From the NCBI RefSeq assembly GCF_020184175.1, contig NC_065530.1, positions 2,108,001 to 2,172,000 on the forward strand: a stretch of DNA of 64,000 bases, given 5' to 3'. The notes under the pieces are model-generated. The model saw only the letters and a list, made by a program, of their open reading frames with translations, searched no databases and was not told the DNA's origin. This document shows, in pieces, positions 12,301 to 26,400 of the stretch. The stretch is from Aphis gossypii (Eukaryota; Arthropoda; Insecta; Hemiptera; Aphididae). The position numbers and the translations under genes are program-made. Numbering within the stretch: position 1 is the first letter of the stretch; each line of letters starts with the position of its first letter.

Positions 12301-14570
12301 CATCATTAACTTTTGATGAAGTTATTTGAAGATATTTTACCACGTGAGCCTGCAAGAAACATATAATATGAAATAAAATACCATATTCGTATGTTCCTAT
12401 TTATTAATGCTTCTACTATCTAGAAAGTTTTATTAAAAATTAAGCGTTTTAAAGGACGAAATTAAAAATAATGTTGTTCTGCTTATATTATTTTTTAATT
12501 TTTTTCATAAACATTAAACAAGTATTATTATTAAAAGTTGTATAAAGAATTAATATTTTCGTTAAGTAAAACTAACAAAAAAAAAAAATATATATTATGT
12601 AAGTAGCAGTATAGGTACGAGGTAATTTGAAGTTACTCTGTGAACCAAGTTGATGATTATTTTAAAAAAAGCAAGAAAGCGTTATTTGAAGCGTATTCTA
12701 AAATAATGTTTAAATATAAACTAGTGCTTCATCTCGAATCGAATATTTGGCCCTCATTTAGATAATCAAGCCCTATTTAGAAATCTCTTGATGGTCATTT
12801 AAAATGAAGCGTTTTGTGTCCGTATGATATAGTATTTGCGTCATTTATGATACCATAATTCATATTTTTGTATACTTTTTAGTATTATAATTTTTAGATT
12901 TAAGTAAAACGGATGTATTTCCTCCTCACGCCTAAACCACATTTCATACTTTTAAAATCCGTGCTATAGGTTTGTCCCAAGGTACCAATAATTTTACCTT
13001 ATCACCAATCGTTATATACCTATTGTATAAAGAAATCAAATATACACTTAATAGCCATAATACCCATAATGAATCAAAACTTTGTTAAGTATGTTTTATC
13101 ATTATTCATTATATTTTCAGGTTGTTAGTGCCCGTTTAAATATATTGGTAACAAAATAATTAAAATTAAACAAATGCGTACCTAGCTATTTATATGACTT
13201 ATAGAAATGGAAGAAATGTAAAATTGTTAAGTTTGTGACACTAAATAACAAATAAAAATATATTAACGATATTATTCAACTACGTGAAAAAATAATATTT
13301 TTAAGTCTGAGAATGTGTGAAAAACTAATAATACAATCTGGGTAATTTATATAGTTTTCTATGCAAACAAGACAATTGAGTTTGTACTGCAGAACGTCTG
13401 CCTTCCAAGTTTCAATACTTTATCAAGTTTTTGATTTGACTTTTATTGTAATTTAAGTTAATTGTTTTTAATTTTACAGATTTTTATTTATAAATAAACA
13501 TATGTTAGATTTATTTGAGAGTAGACTTTATGGATCACTTTTTATAGTTTATTTGTTTAATATGAGTGATAACAGAGTACGTGAAAGGTCAATTTTGGTT
13601 AACATAATCCTGTATATTATCATACAAAATTGAGTTGGCAAACTCTCACAGCGTTTGATAATTTACATTTATACACATAAACAGGTCAACAACAGTGCTA
13701 TAAGTATCGATATTTTTTTTTCAGCACTGAGTAGAACACCGGATACGTTATAATGCGTGTATTAGCTACACCTCCTACCACCGCCAATAACATTTTTTTA
13801 TCAACTACTCTAATAAAGTTTATTTTTCCTCTCGTCTATAAACCTTATTTACTGCCGGTCTGATTTTTCTGAAAAAAAAAAATAATAATAATAATAATAA
13901 TAATTACCTAATACATAAATATTAATATAAACGTTATTACGCGGTATCGTACGTTTTCTATTATTTTAAGTGCATGATAACTGGCAATGAATTAAAAGAA
14001 ATAATATTATTAAATTATGTTAATTATAACAAGAAATAACAAAACCAAAAGTATCTACATATAGTATAGTAAATAATTTTTAGTTTCTAAATGTCTATAT
14101 TTTTATGCTTTGATTATGGTACAAGTTGCCTGTATGACAGTATGTTACTTACTTTATAATATGTTTTGTGACTTTTCTCTATTGGTTAAAATTAATTAAA
14201 ATTTTTACAAACGAAATTATATTCTTTCATATATACTTTTAATATAGCGAATCAAAAATATGCTCACCACTTAGTATTTACATATTTATTTTTCAAACCA
14301 CTACAACAGTATAATTAATATGCTTAACGAGTAAATAATAATATGTTAGTACTTACATTTTATTTTACTAATTCCAAATTAGAGATGGTGAAAGGAAACA
14401 AGGGTTTATATAGTTATGCAAATCACAAGTCAAAACTAAAATACTCAGCCAATCTACAAATATGTTAACAATGTGATTTTTTTTTTCTAAAAACACTCAT
14501 TATTTCAAAATCCATAAACATTTTAGGAAATACTTTTAACCTAATATAATCAAGTCAAAATAAAGCAACA
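12301..14570. other. AT-rich intergenic DNA
   Basis: Nothing coding is supported. An (AAT)n microsatellite lies at about 13881-13905. Confidence 0.6.
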
Positions 14571-14945
14571 TTTAAAAAAAAATTATACTTTTTAATGTCT
14601 TATTTTTTTTAATAACGATATACATTTTTAATTTCATCATTTACTGAAGTTGAGTTTTTTTTTTTTTTTAGTATTTTAATATATTAAAATCAAAATTCAG
14701 ACAAGTACTCAATGATATATAAATTATAAGTAGTATAAGTAGTAGTATTTAAAGTTTAGTTGAGCTGAACACAGTTGTACCATCGTAAATGAAAAAAGAT
14801 ATTATTATTGAGTACTCGTCTGAATTTAGATTTTAATATATCAAAATACTAGAAAAATAAACAAAACTCAACTTCAGTAAATAAAATTAAAATATATATT
14901 GTCATTCAAAAAAGTAAGACTCTTAAAAAATATAATTTTTTTTAA
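14571..14945. mobile_element. 375-bp palindromic element (MITE-like)
   Basis: Two long imperfect inverted arms, about 14571-14712 and 14807-14945, surround a loop of about 94 bp. Matching landmarks are TTTACTGAAGTTGAG on the left against CTCAACTTCAGTAAA on the right, and GACAAGTACTCAAT on the left against ATTGAGTACTCGTC on the right. The ends are also complementary (TTAAAAAAAAATTATA). No transposase is present. The structure fits a foldback or MITE-type non-autonomous DNA element. Target-site duplication could not be defined in the AT-rich flank. Confidence 0.75.
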
Positions 14946-16019
14946 TAAGTTATTAACTACTCTCCCAAATTTTAATTTTTATACATCGATCTATTTTTGA
15001 AAAACTTTCTGCTTTAGAACATGAAATTTAAAATATATGTTAAAAATGTTTTTTTTATATCTACTGGAAATTAAGTTTAAAAAATAGTTTCAAAAACATA
15101 AATAGATTTTGAAATATGAATTATATATTTAATTATGAATCTTTTCTAATATCTATTAATATTAGGCACTTTGCTTGGGCTGGTTTAAAACGTAGAATAT
15201 TTGATGTTAGGGCTACTATAATATGATGACATACAGGTGTATGTATATAATAAGGAATGATATACAATATAGTTCAGTCTTACACAGATATTATCATTGT
15301 CATTGTCGATGTTGTTTGTTCAGTAGTTATGAAAATATATTATAACATCGGGCAAATGGCATTTTTAGAATTGGTTTGTTTTGTTTCAGTATATTTTTTT
15401 TCAACAACACGGTGTGTTTTACAATTCGTACACACAATATTAAATTATTTCAGAATCTAAAACAAACCAGTCGTATATAATAATATATAAATGTAAATAT
15501 AAGTGCTGACAATAAAAACTTATTTTTTTCCCGCATTGTCTAAACGTTGTGGTATAAAACGGTAAAGTTTCGTCGGAGGTTTATCGTAATACTCAGCTGA
15601 AATAATACCCGCCAGACTTCGATGGTAAAAAAAAACTAGCGACTCAGTTTTGTCCTCGAAGTTGTTTCGATTTTTTGTTCCGCCGTTTTATTTTTATTAT
15701 TCTACTGTATATACTGTGTATTATAGTAGTCGTATATCGTATGCATGGCCTGCTGTGCACAGACATAATATAATATTTATACCCACGCGTTACGGTTATT
15801 TCGTATTTTTCGATCTCGAAAATTCTTCAAACAAATCGTATCTACCGTGTAATATTTTCACATTTGTGGTTTTTTATTATCAGACGCGTGTAGGATGATT
15901 GGAACATTTGAAGAACGTATTACTACACAATTTTCCAATGTTTTTAAAAATGGTGGCAAATCTCTCCTTCAAAAACAAAGGAAAATAAGTAATTCACATT
16001 ATTTTATTTATAAAATATG
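14946..16019. other. AT-rich intergenic DNA
   Basis: No supported gene. Open frames at 15257-15460 and 15650-15898 are hydrophobic translations of T-rich DNA, and the second has no ATG at its start. Confidence 0.55.
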
Positions 16020-16760
16020 ACGTTGACTTGCTAACTCCTGGGTGGCTAGCCAGACGTCCTCAAAAAGTGCACCCGGTTTTGTAGCTTGGCTTAGCTGCCC
16101 CTAGCTGGTGGACAGCGACAACTACTTGATCTTTGCGTCCTCTGTCACTGATAGCTGTGACTCCGTCATCCCCTTGTCTACTGGTGTCAAATTTGTCCCT
16201 GACGTACGAGGTATATATTATATCGTATCCCTTGTAGTAATGAGACGAGGACCACTCTCCTGGATGTTGGCTTTAAGATTCACTCAGCCCCGGTTAGAAA
16301 ATAATGGTTGCCCTCAGCGGGTTCTTTAGCAGCTCGCTTCGTGGAATTTCGATGACCTGGGTGGATTTTAGTGGCAAGTATCTCACCACCAGTCTCAGCT
16401 GAGTAATGAATTACGCCAACACCTGCCACTTGCTAACAGATCTTGATCGCTCATTTCTTTTGAAAAGGCAGTTAGCACAGTACAATTATATTTATTTAAT
16501 TACAAATTGTGAGTGTGAGTTTGAAGTATGCCACATGTATTTTTCGTGATGGTTTCTGGTCTGTGAAAAATATTCCCTTCCAACTAGTTCCACCAGTCCC
16601 ATCTGACGTGAAAATCCTTATGTAACCTAACCTTAGATAGGCGGTGTGCTCTGTATAAGACGACATCGCCTTCGCTGAACTTGTTGTTCGTGTCCCGAGG
16701 TGGTGGTTGATGGGGAGTCAACGTGTTATGCTCCGGAGCTTGTATTTAATATTTGGTGGC
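16020..16760. repeat. GC-richer block of unknown nature, possibly a transposon fragment
   Basis: About 740 bp with clearly higher GC than anything within 5 kb on either side. The edges are abrupt. Neither strand holds a convincing long frame; the best plus-strand frame is 73 codons (16108-16329). The composition step suggests inserted DNA such as the untranslated part of a retroelement. No terminal repeats, rRNA or tRNA features were recognised. Confidence 0.4.
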
Positions 16761-16962
16761 GTTGCGTTTCATGTTAAATCTTGTCAGTTTATATTTTTAC
16801 TAAACATCTTATCCTGCTTAAAATTTCTTATGATAATTCAGATACCTGTATGTTTACCTCGTATTTAACTCTGTTAAATATAAAATCAGTACAGTAATTT
16901 GGTTAGTTTCGACCAAATATAAAATACGGGTCTAAAATAAATTATATCCACACAATACATAA

Positions 16963-16977
16963 CCTAACCTAACCTAA
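16963..16977 (-). repeat. Three units of the arthropod telomere repeat
   Basis: CCTAA is repeated three times in perfect tandem, flanked by further partial units. Read on the minus strand this is TTAGG, the common insect telomere motif. With only three units it may be chance. Confidence 0.4.
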
Positions 16978-16979
16978 GA

Positions 16980-19900
16980 TGACAGGATATGATAATACAC
17001 AGATAACATAGGTACTATAGTTATACTACGAATGTATTTTATATTCAAAAATAATTAAGTTCAAAATAATATATTATATTGTAAATAATTGTATAATTTT
17101 TATAATTATAAAAAGAATCTTACCGAAAAGTACTGATGGTTTGCTTTTAGATCATATTGTATATATTTGTTTTCGTGGTTATGAGAAGTTTTATTTGTGT
17201 GCCAATAAACTACAAACGATTCAATAATGACGGTTGAACTCATACTTGTCATTAAATAAATGCATTTCCAAAAATATTTGACTGATTTATTAATTATGTA
17301 TAGAAGTACCCACTTTAATAGGTATATTAATATTATATTTATCAGTAAACATTTCCTCAAATATTAAAGAAATGGAGTAAAACAAGATAATAATTGGCTC
17401 ACCAAAATCGTGGTCCATATTATTTTTATATACCTAGTGAGCGTTGTGGCAGGAATTGAGCACGTATATACTTAATTTATTTATTAATAGTTACTTATTT
17501 GTAATTGGTTAGTTAATTAGATCTTATTTATAAATAAAATTTCAATAGTTATAAAAATCATACGAGCACGATCAACAGAAAATTACGAAATATATGTATT
17601 AAATGTGTATGTAAAAATAAATTCAAAAATCGATAACAATGATACCAGTGTCGTTAATGCAAAGGAATGTGATTTAATTTTTATAATATAACAATTATAG
17701 TTTAAATTTAAATTTAACCTAAGAATTAGCGACTAGTAGAGAGTATACTCAAGTTTACAGTAATTTCTTATTTTTCAATACCATTGTCTATGCTAGATAT
17801 TTATCTTACAATATTGTTTATGTAAAACCAAAAACTAAAAATTGTGGACTATAATTGTGGTAATTACTTATTTTATACAATTAAATAAATAATGTCTGCA
17901 ACAGGTTTCATAATTTTACCAACACATTCTTAATTATCCAATGAGACATTTGGACAGTTGAGACATTTTTTTTCTTAAAAATGATGCGTATTTATAATAT
18001 TTTAAATTATTGAATGAATGAAGAATTTATTTATATATTTTTTATATTATATATAACTTATTGTTTTTTGTACCTACTATGATAAAAGTGAAAAATTAAA
18101 TTGTTTTGTAAAATACAGTATAATAAAAACTCTATACTTGAACTGCGTTTACTAACAACTATATTTTTACTCCAAAACACGTAAAATCTACTTGAAAAAT
18201 TAGTGTAGTTGGTTAAACAATTTATCACTCTATATAAATGAACGCTAAATACAATGGTGACAATGAGGCGTGCCACAAAATTGTGTAATATAGTATATAC
18301 GTAAGTAGTCGACGTATAATATGTTATAATAACTTGCCATGGCTTTTACAGCTTACTTAACTCTCATCTAACGTCGTTTCTACAATTTTATTGACCGTAG
18401 CGTCACATATTACTATAGTGATCACAAATGTTTGTGATGATAAAAAAATAGTAATAATAATAATAATAACTCCAATTCTGGGTTAAAAATATCAAAAAGT
18501 ATGATAGATGACTATTGACGATATTTAATAACACTATAATGTTTTTATTGTTTCGCGTAAATTAATAATAATAATAATATATTGCCTATAAAATACAAAC
18601 AATAAACATGTTATTGATTTCATCAATTAATTGTACGAATCAGTAATTGATAAAATTACTTAATTTAGTTCGATCTGCTTGTACTATTTGGTCACATAAG
18701 AAAAATAATTTTTTCTTTTTCTTCTATAACTTAACCAATTATACTACGATTTTAATAAAACATTATATTTTAACAAAAATAAATAACGAGGTGATAACTT
18801 GACGTACAAACTGTATGTGCTTTTTGTTTCTTATCGAAAACAATCAGTCACTGTAATTTTTGGTAATCCTCTGAGACGTATAAAGCAAAAATACTATGGA
18901 GACTTGTTAAACTAATAAGACATAATAATAATGATAAAAAATGGCTTCTTCCATCAAGCAATTCTCTATCATCATATTTATTCATTTGTCACGTATTATC
19001 ATTATTGTACACTAGGTCCTAGATTCCAGATCGTCTATATCATTTGGAAAAAACAATAAATATATTGTCGTATTCTATAATAATACATTATGTCTTAGCA
19101 TGTAAGTTACTAATATAGCTAGGGCCCGAGAATCAAATTATTCTGAGGTAACATAATATTATGTTATTTAACGGCGTCGCTATTAAGAGTTCGAGGTAGT
19201 ACTGCTGCTGTCATAGAGCTCGACAGGGGTTTGGTGTGTGTGTGTATGTGTAATGGTCATGGAAAGGCGAAAGTCTGTCACATGAAATTCACTGGATTAT
19301 TGTATGTTTGTTTTTATGTAATTTAAGTGCTTCCGACCATAAATTGTGTTAAACTTTCTTACAATTATTTGACGTTCTACCTTTACAAATTTACAGCGCC
19401 AAGGTATTTATATTATTATAGTCATAATGTTTCACACATGAAACAGTAAACGTATACCATTTTACCTCTACATAAGTCAAAGAGCTAGAAATATTACACT
19501 TTAAATTATAGTCATAGCTTAATCACTTATAGAGTGTACGAGGATAAAACATAATAGGTTCAAGCGAGCATCTCTCAATATGAATGATACGAATTTATAT
19601 ACATAATAGTATATTATATAGGATCCATTAAAATAGTATCCATTTATAGACTCAGAATCTAATTATTTCAAAAACTATAAAATTTATTAAGTTTGGAAAA
19701 AAAATTAAATACACTTTTTCTAATATTATATAATATTTAAATTGTGTTTATTCTTATATTTATTAGTTAAGCCATTAGACAATTTTATTTTAAAGAGTAA
19801 AATAAAATCGATGTACTATGAATTGATGTAAATTTTTTTTTTTATGAACTTTCATGTTAATAAATTGTTATTAATCCGTTTGTGAGGTATAAAAAATAGT

Positions 19901-21580
19901 TTGTTATACACTCGATAAACAGTGTTATACATTCTTAAATAAAATTAATTTTGTTAATGTTAGCCTTAATGACGATTTATTTTTAAAACTTCTTTAAAAT
20001 TTATTTTTTTGGCATAATTATGTACTTTCATATTAAAACAACATTTTGACTAATAAGTGCATTGGTGAGACTATAATATATTCGTGAATTGAGAATCAAT
20101 ATTGACACGAAGTGGAAAAATTAGATTATTTATATTAAATATATTGTTTTTGACAATATTCAAATGTTTTGTTTCACATTTTGTTGTAATTTTTTTTATT
20201 TAAAACAACAACACATTAAAAAGATTTCTCAAACTCTAGAATGATATTAATACAGTTAATGACACAGCGTTACATATAACTTGATTTATAAATGATTTAA
20301 AATGTAATCTTTCTACTTATTTATAGTCGGTTATATATAACCTTAAGTTCTATAATAAATTATAATCCACGATAGAATGTATCATTATACTAATATGCTG
20401 TATACTATTACATTATGGTTATATAAGTTATACTATAAAATTTTATAATAATAACTATGAACCAATTAGAAAATATAAAATAATTAAAAAAATATATTCA
20501 AAACCAGTTACAGTTAACAAAAAAAAAAAAAAAAAAATAATAATCATTATTTTTTATTTTTTATTCAATTAATTACAATTTCAAAACACATATTATGACA
20601 AATGCATTATAATAATGTTGTTAATAGGTGATTTTTCTGATAAAATATCCAAAGTAGAAAACAAATTCGGTAATATTATTTATACTTACAATAACAATAA
20701 GTGTTATAATTTCGAATCTCTGCAAATGTAATAATAAAAAGGTTGGTAAGTGGGTATCGTTCTGTTGTACACGTAAATTTATGTAAAAATAAAAATAATA
20801 AAATGTAATATTATAATATGATATTATGCAACAATAAAAGTGTAAGAAATCAGTATGTAGGTAATCAATAGATAAATGTATATTTGTATTATTTTTATTT
20901 TTTTTTTTTGGATGATTGGGACAACTGCACAGGAAAAATGTTAGTTTTTGACTTGGATGGGATCCATAACAAATTTTGCATTTTAATCATTTGTTGATTT
21001 CTTAATACATTTTGTCTGATTTTTTTTTGGGGGGGGGGGAGTTATGTATGATTTAGGGGGCTAAGCCTTCCAGTTCTCTCAGTTCTTCCCTATTTGTATC
21101 TATGGCAGCCGATTTATTACAACAAAACAACAAGCATCCGATACATCTATAAATATATTAATCAAAGTCGACTGTATTGACAGTTACGAATCTGTATGTA
21201 TATTCCACACCACCTGTAAAAATTATTAACTGTATTAACTTCATACTCGACTCTACCAGATGAAAATAGTTGAATGTACGATTTGATCAGATATAAAACA
21301 TATTATTACATCGGTTACTAATGTCAGTAAGAATAAAATAAATCATTGTTTAGTCCAAATTAGTTTTAGCTTTCAGTACAATACTGTTCAGCTCGACAAT
21401 TACATAATTTACTTAACCAAACACAATTATACAGTTAAAAAAATAAATACGACAGAGAAAACAAAATTGCTAGATAAGAAAAAGAGCTTCTAAAACAAAG
21501 TTGATTATTTTATTGATAACAATTTTCAAAATAATGTTGATTATAATGGAAAGATTAAGAGGTTGATAATATACGATATA
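16980..21580. other. AT-rich intergenic DNA
   Basis: No gene is supported. The stretch holds ATT arrays, poly(A) at 20520-20537, and a truncated start of the dispersed repeat family seen in full at 57 kb (around 20743-20775, GTAAGTGGGTATCGTTCTG). Confidence 0.55.
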
Positions 21581-21589
21581 TACATCGTA

Positions 21590-22090
21590 TTAAGCCATTA
21601 AGGTACTAAGAGAATTGAGTACAATTAAACGTTTAGAATCTAGGGATGGACAATGAAAGAGTAGATTTTGAAGACCATAGACACTTTCAGTGAAATGTAA
21701 AGTGCAAAGAGTAGTACCATTTAAGGCCAAGTTAATAAGCGTAATCTGGTAGGATTGAATGACCTCCGCGGAATCGATTAAAGCAAACAATTATTGATCT
21801 TTGTAAATTTATTGAATTTTAAATTTTAAAACATATTAGGTTGCTAAATATATTGGGGACTATGTTTTTATATTTGGTTGCAAAATTGGCAGACAAATTA
21901 TATCAGTAGCAACACAAATTTAACCATCAAGATATTTAAGCGGAGAGAGATGTAATATAAGAATGCCAACGAACTTTAGGATCAAGTGTGAAGACGAGGT
22001 AACAGACGTTGGGAGCAAAAGGAATTGTGTATTCGTCTAAACAGATATTAGGGTGATCAACCCAGTGGTTTATATCCTTAGCTGGTACAT
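21590..22090 (-). pseudogene. Minus-strand relic of a second non-LTR retrotransposon
   Basis: Read on the minus strand from about 22080 down, the translation gives NVCYLVFTLDPKVRWHSYI, close to the YLGxxLDxxLxWxxHI signature found after the reverse-transcriptase fingers and palm in insect LINEs. Then, after stops, TTLCTLHF and LQNLLFHCPSLDSKR follow, resembling the VEHxLxxCPxxxxxR Cys/His tail of such elements. The order along the strand is right for one element. Several stop codons and frame shifts make it dead. It differs in sequence from the LINE at the left edge. Confidence 0.55.
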
Positions 22091-23042
22091 ATTATTTTGC
22101 GCCCATTTTGACATTTCATATCCTCTCTCCTCGTTTATTGCGTTGTACTTTTGATGTAACTTTTTTTTTAATTTCGTTTTTATGTTTTTCCTTTTTCAAA
22201 GGCCAGTTTTTTTTTATTTATATTAATACATTTTATATTGTATTTTTTACAGAATGAGCTGAATTTTTAAAAATAAATATTTGTTTTACTATTTTTTCAT
22301 TATTCAAATATAATATGTTGTCCGAGCTCTTGAGCTACATTTTTTATTGTTTTTTTTTTTTTTAGTTAATGCTTATATTTTCATTTATTTATTTATACGT
22401 TTTGTAAATGTATTTTCTTTTTTTTGTCAAAATTATTTTTTATGTTGAATACATTTAATAAATGTCTTAAAAAGCCAATAAAATTTTAAAAAATGTACAC
22501 ATAAAATTGTTTTTTTTCGTAATATCAAATGTAAGTAATATAATGCAATATTTTTTACAAAATACCAAACAATTTTTCAATTTGCAGAAGATGAGATTTA
22601 ATTCTAAGCCCATGGGACTATACGAGATACAAGATTCATAGACGTTTTTTCATCTTGCTAGCAAATTTAGTGTTTGCGGTAAAATTGCATTTACATTAAC
22701 CATAGTCAATAATTAAGAATCTTTAAATTTAAAAATAAAAAGAATTAACGTATTATATGTCTATTAGAATACAAGAATATTTAAAACTTACGACTTGTCT
22801 ATAATTATATAAGAATCTTTATAAACCTATATTGTTAATGTATTAATAAAACTAATCTTGCATTGTATATAAATTTTCAAATTATTCCTCTATCGTAGTC
22901 ATAGGTACATATATTAATTTCACTGTCATCATCAAAAGTCTATATTTTATGGTTCAGCATTTTACTTAATATGACCACTATTTGACCTGCCTATTTATTA
23001 TTTATAAATATATTTATTAAATTTCATACATACATATGAATA

Positions 23043-23078
23043 CTGGGCCCCACTAAGAAAATTCGTGTGGGGGCCCAG
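23043..23078. repeat. GC-rich hairpin in AT-rich DNA
   Basis: CTGGGCCCCAC and GTGGGGGCCCAG are near-perfect inverted copies separated by a short AT-rich loop. This is likely the remnant of a repeat element end. It lacks the T-run expected of a simple terminator, and this is a eukaryotic context. Confidence 0.5.
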
Positions 23079-23261
23079 CATTTCAAAAATATTGTAGAGA
23101 TATTGAGATGTTAAGTATAATAAACCTAGTACATATATAAACTATAAACTATGGTATCAGTAAATATATAAACAATAAGGATTGTGAAATATAGGCATTG
23201 TATTAAAGATGAACGTAAATATTGGCGAACAGTATACATACCTAATATTATTAATAAAAAA

Positions 23262-23420
23262 GAAGACGATGAGTGGGTATCGCTCTGCTATACATTAGGA
23301 GTCGAATGGATCACTTTTGTGGGTGTGTTGAATTTTAATTCAATAATATATCATTGTATATAAAAAATGAATGCGAGTGAAGACTGGCTGTCAGCTTATA
23401 TTAGTAAGTATATTAAATTT
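23262..23420 (+). repeat. Truncated copy of the 57-kb dispersed repeat family
   Basis: GTGGGTATCGCTCTGC, TACATTAGG, ATGGATCA and TCATTGTATA follow in the same order and spacing as in the repeat start at 56994-57125. Similarity ends after the GTCAGC segment near 23395. Confidence 0.6.
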
Positions 23421-26400
23421 CATGTTTTTTTGATGCTACTAATTTATTTTACTTTTAATATTACGGTAGGTTGATATAATTTACACCTAAGTACTAACCT
23501 TAGTACTAATAAGTACTACTAATTGAATATAAAGTAGAAGACTTTAGTAAGTTCAAGTCTCCGCTTAGTATTTATTGTTTTTCAAAAAAATAAGTTTTAA
23601 TATAGTTATTTTTTTTTTGACTGAAATAAGCTGAACTCGCTGAATTATTTTACTGGTAAGCCAAGTGGAGATTTTAATTATATAGAATGGTATAAAAAAC
23701 TCAGCTCCAAAGTCAAAATCGTTAGATAATTTTAAGACAAGGTTGGAGATTTGGTTATTTCCAAGGAGGATAATCGACTAATCATGTACGTATATATACG
23801 TAAGAAGTTGTCTTGTATCACTACAGTTCCTAAAATATTCCTAACCATATGGCTTTTAAACAATAGGTACAACGATATTAAAAAATACACAACAAATATT
23901 AATAAAATAAAACTGAAATGTAATGTACAAACAGATAACGTATAATGAATCAATATTTTCATTATTACGAACACCTTCTAATAGCTGTTAATGATGTTAA
24001 TATTATCTAAAGTTGCGATAAGTGTCATCTTTACATCATACCTATTGATAATTTGTTACAAGACTCATATTATAATTATATATTTTTATTTTTGTTGATT
24101 TGTATTATCTGTCCCACTATGCGATCACGTTGGAAACGGCCGAGAGTGCGCTCATTAAATAAATATTAATAATGATAATAACGATATTATTAACAAGTAT
24201 CATACGCATTACAATATAATATGCTTAATGAAGTTATGCACTTATGTGCGTAATATATTATATATTATACAGTATATATAAATGTCTGCGGGATTGTAGA
24301 TAAGAGAAATAATTGAGTTACGAAATTATTTCGCCGCTGGTTTAGCTATAGTACAGACTTTTGGCGCGACAACTGGCTACACGTACAATATAATATATGT
24401 AAGTATATTATATATAGCTGCGACACGGTTCTGGCGGATGACAAAATGGTCGGCCGCACTACACAATAATTAGGTTATCCTGAATATATATATATATATA
24501 TATATGTTGCCATGGAGAGAAATGGGACGAAAATCCAGATACCCACCGAGCTCTACTCTAATATAATATATTGTGTATAGGTGCGTGCGTGCGTTATGCG
24601 TCGTGCGGTGTACATAATTGGCTCGAGAGGTAGGGAAATCTCTGTATAATATTGTAGTAATGTCAATATGGTAGTAGTGGATTTAAGGGAAAAGGCCCAG
24701 TCCTCAAATATTATACAAAGGCCCAGTAAAATAATTACTCAAGGGTAAGGCAATATTTGGGTTTTTCTTTTTTTAAATAAATATATTGAGTTAAATTGCT
24801 TTCTGTTCTTGTTTAGTTATCTATTATATTTTTTAATATTTTCAATTTTAAACAATAAAAAAGTACATAATAGATAGGTATATTAATAATGATATCTGAA
24901 ACTTATAAAACGTTAATAACATTACTCTCAATTAGTATTTATAAATATAAAATAAAATAACTGAAATAATATATCCATGGGTATAAAAAGTCGACATGTA
25001 TTATAAGATTTATAACTTATTAGTTACATTTTAGCTCAGTAAATTCATATTCTATAACATACCGTGACTATACTTATAGTTGAATTATTTTCCGTTCTGA
25101 TTTTGATAAAATTTAAAAATTTATGTCCCAGTCCCTGAATGTCCATATTATCGTAGTTAAACCTACCACTGTAATTATAATGTTAAATCGATATCATAAT
25201 AATCGTACAACTTTATTTAACTAGCATAGATACATATTATAATACTAATTCATATTTCTTTAGAAAATACTGCATGATACCAAATATATTAGTTTCAAAT
25301 TAAAAGATTTCTGTTTTATTAATTAAATTAGTCTTTAATTGAATGACCTCCATTATTTTACTAATTTATTTACCTATGCATAAGTACTCACTTATATCAG
25401 TTTATCATTAAACATGTATTTTACTCGTACATTTTATATATTATTATGATAGATATCGGGAAAACAGACCACGTGACTATGATGTACACAGTGATAAAAT
25501 TGTATACTACGCTAGGAAATATTGGCGAGCATTGTAATAAATTATATCATAATATGTTGTATCATAAAAGTCATTATTTACAAGTAATTTAGGTATTTTA
25601 TGTTTTTATGTAAATATTAAATAACATATTATTCTATGATTATATTTAAGTGTATATTGTTATCACGATATATGATAATATCTTAAATGCAAATTTTTGC
25701 AACAAATTAGCTTGTAAGGCATGCGTGTATTAATATAAGTGCAGTAAAATTAATATTTATGAGTTTTACCTGTGCTGCTGATATTTTTTTTCTATTCTTT
25801 CGAGTTTAAAGTATAAGAAAGAAAAATTGATATACCTACTTACATAATAATATTACGTAGATTTCAAGTGCACATTTTAATAGATATTAGGTGCCTATAT
25901 TGTTGCATATAATATTCAAAGATATAAATGATAAACTAGATTGCTAATCTAACCTTTCCTATACTAACCATATAAAAAATATAAACCATATAAACGTTTG
26001 AAGCCTCACATCCACTGTTACTAGTAGGTAATTTGTATCTTATCATATTACAATATTAATAACACAATTTTCACTGATTTTGCATAGACAATAAATGTTT
26101 TAAAATATAAAATTTGAAAATGTGTTTTTCGTGAAGGTAACAAATTCATTTTATTATTTGACGTTTGATGCAACTTAAAATTCATTGTTGTCTAGGTAAT
26201 TAATTTAAAATTCTGATGATCTATTCACTATTGAATAATTTCCTGTTATTTTTATGATTTATACACCAACATATAAATTCAGTAAGTTTATTACAATACT
26301 AATTTATAAACAATTATATTATTATTTTAATATTTTTTGTTAACAATATTTAGATATATTTAATTGACCAGTTTCTTAACTAGGTAAAAGGATATATAGT

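Noticed and set aside
16108..16329. 73-codon frame in the GC-richer block as a gene
   Set aside because: Starts at a non-ATG codon, no recognised domain, and no longer frame to join.
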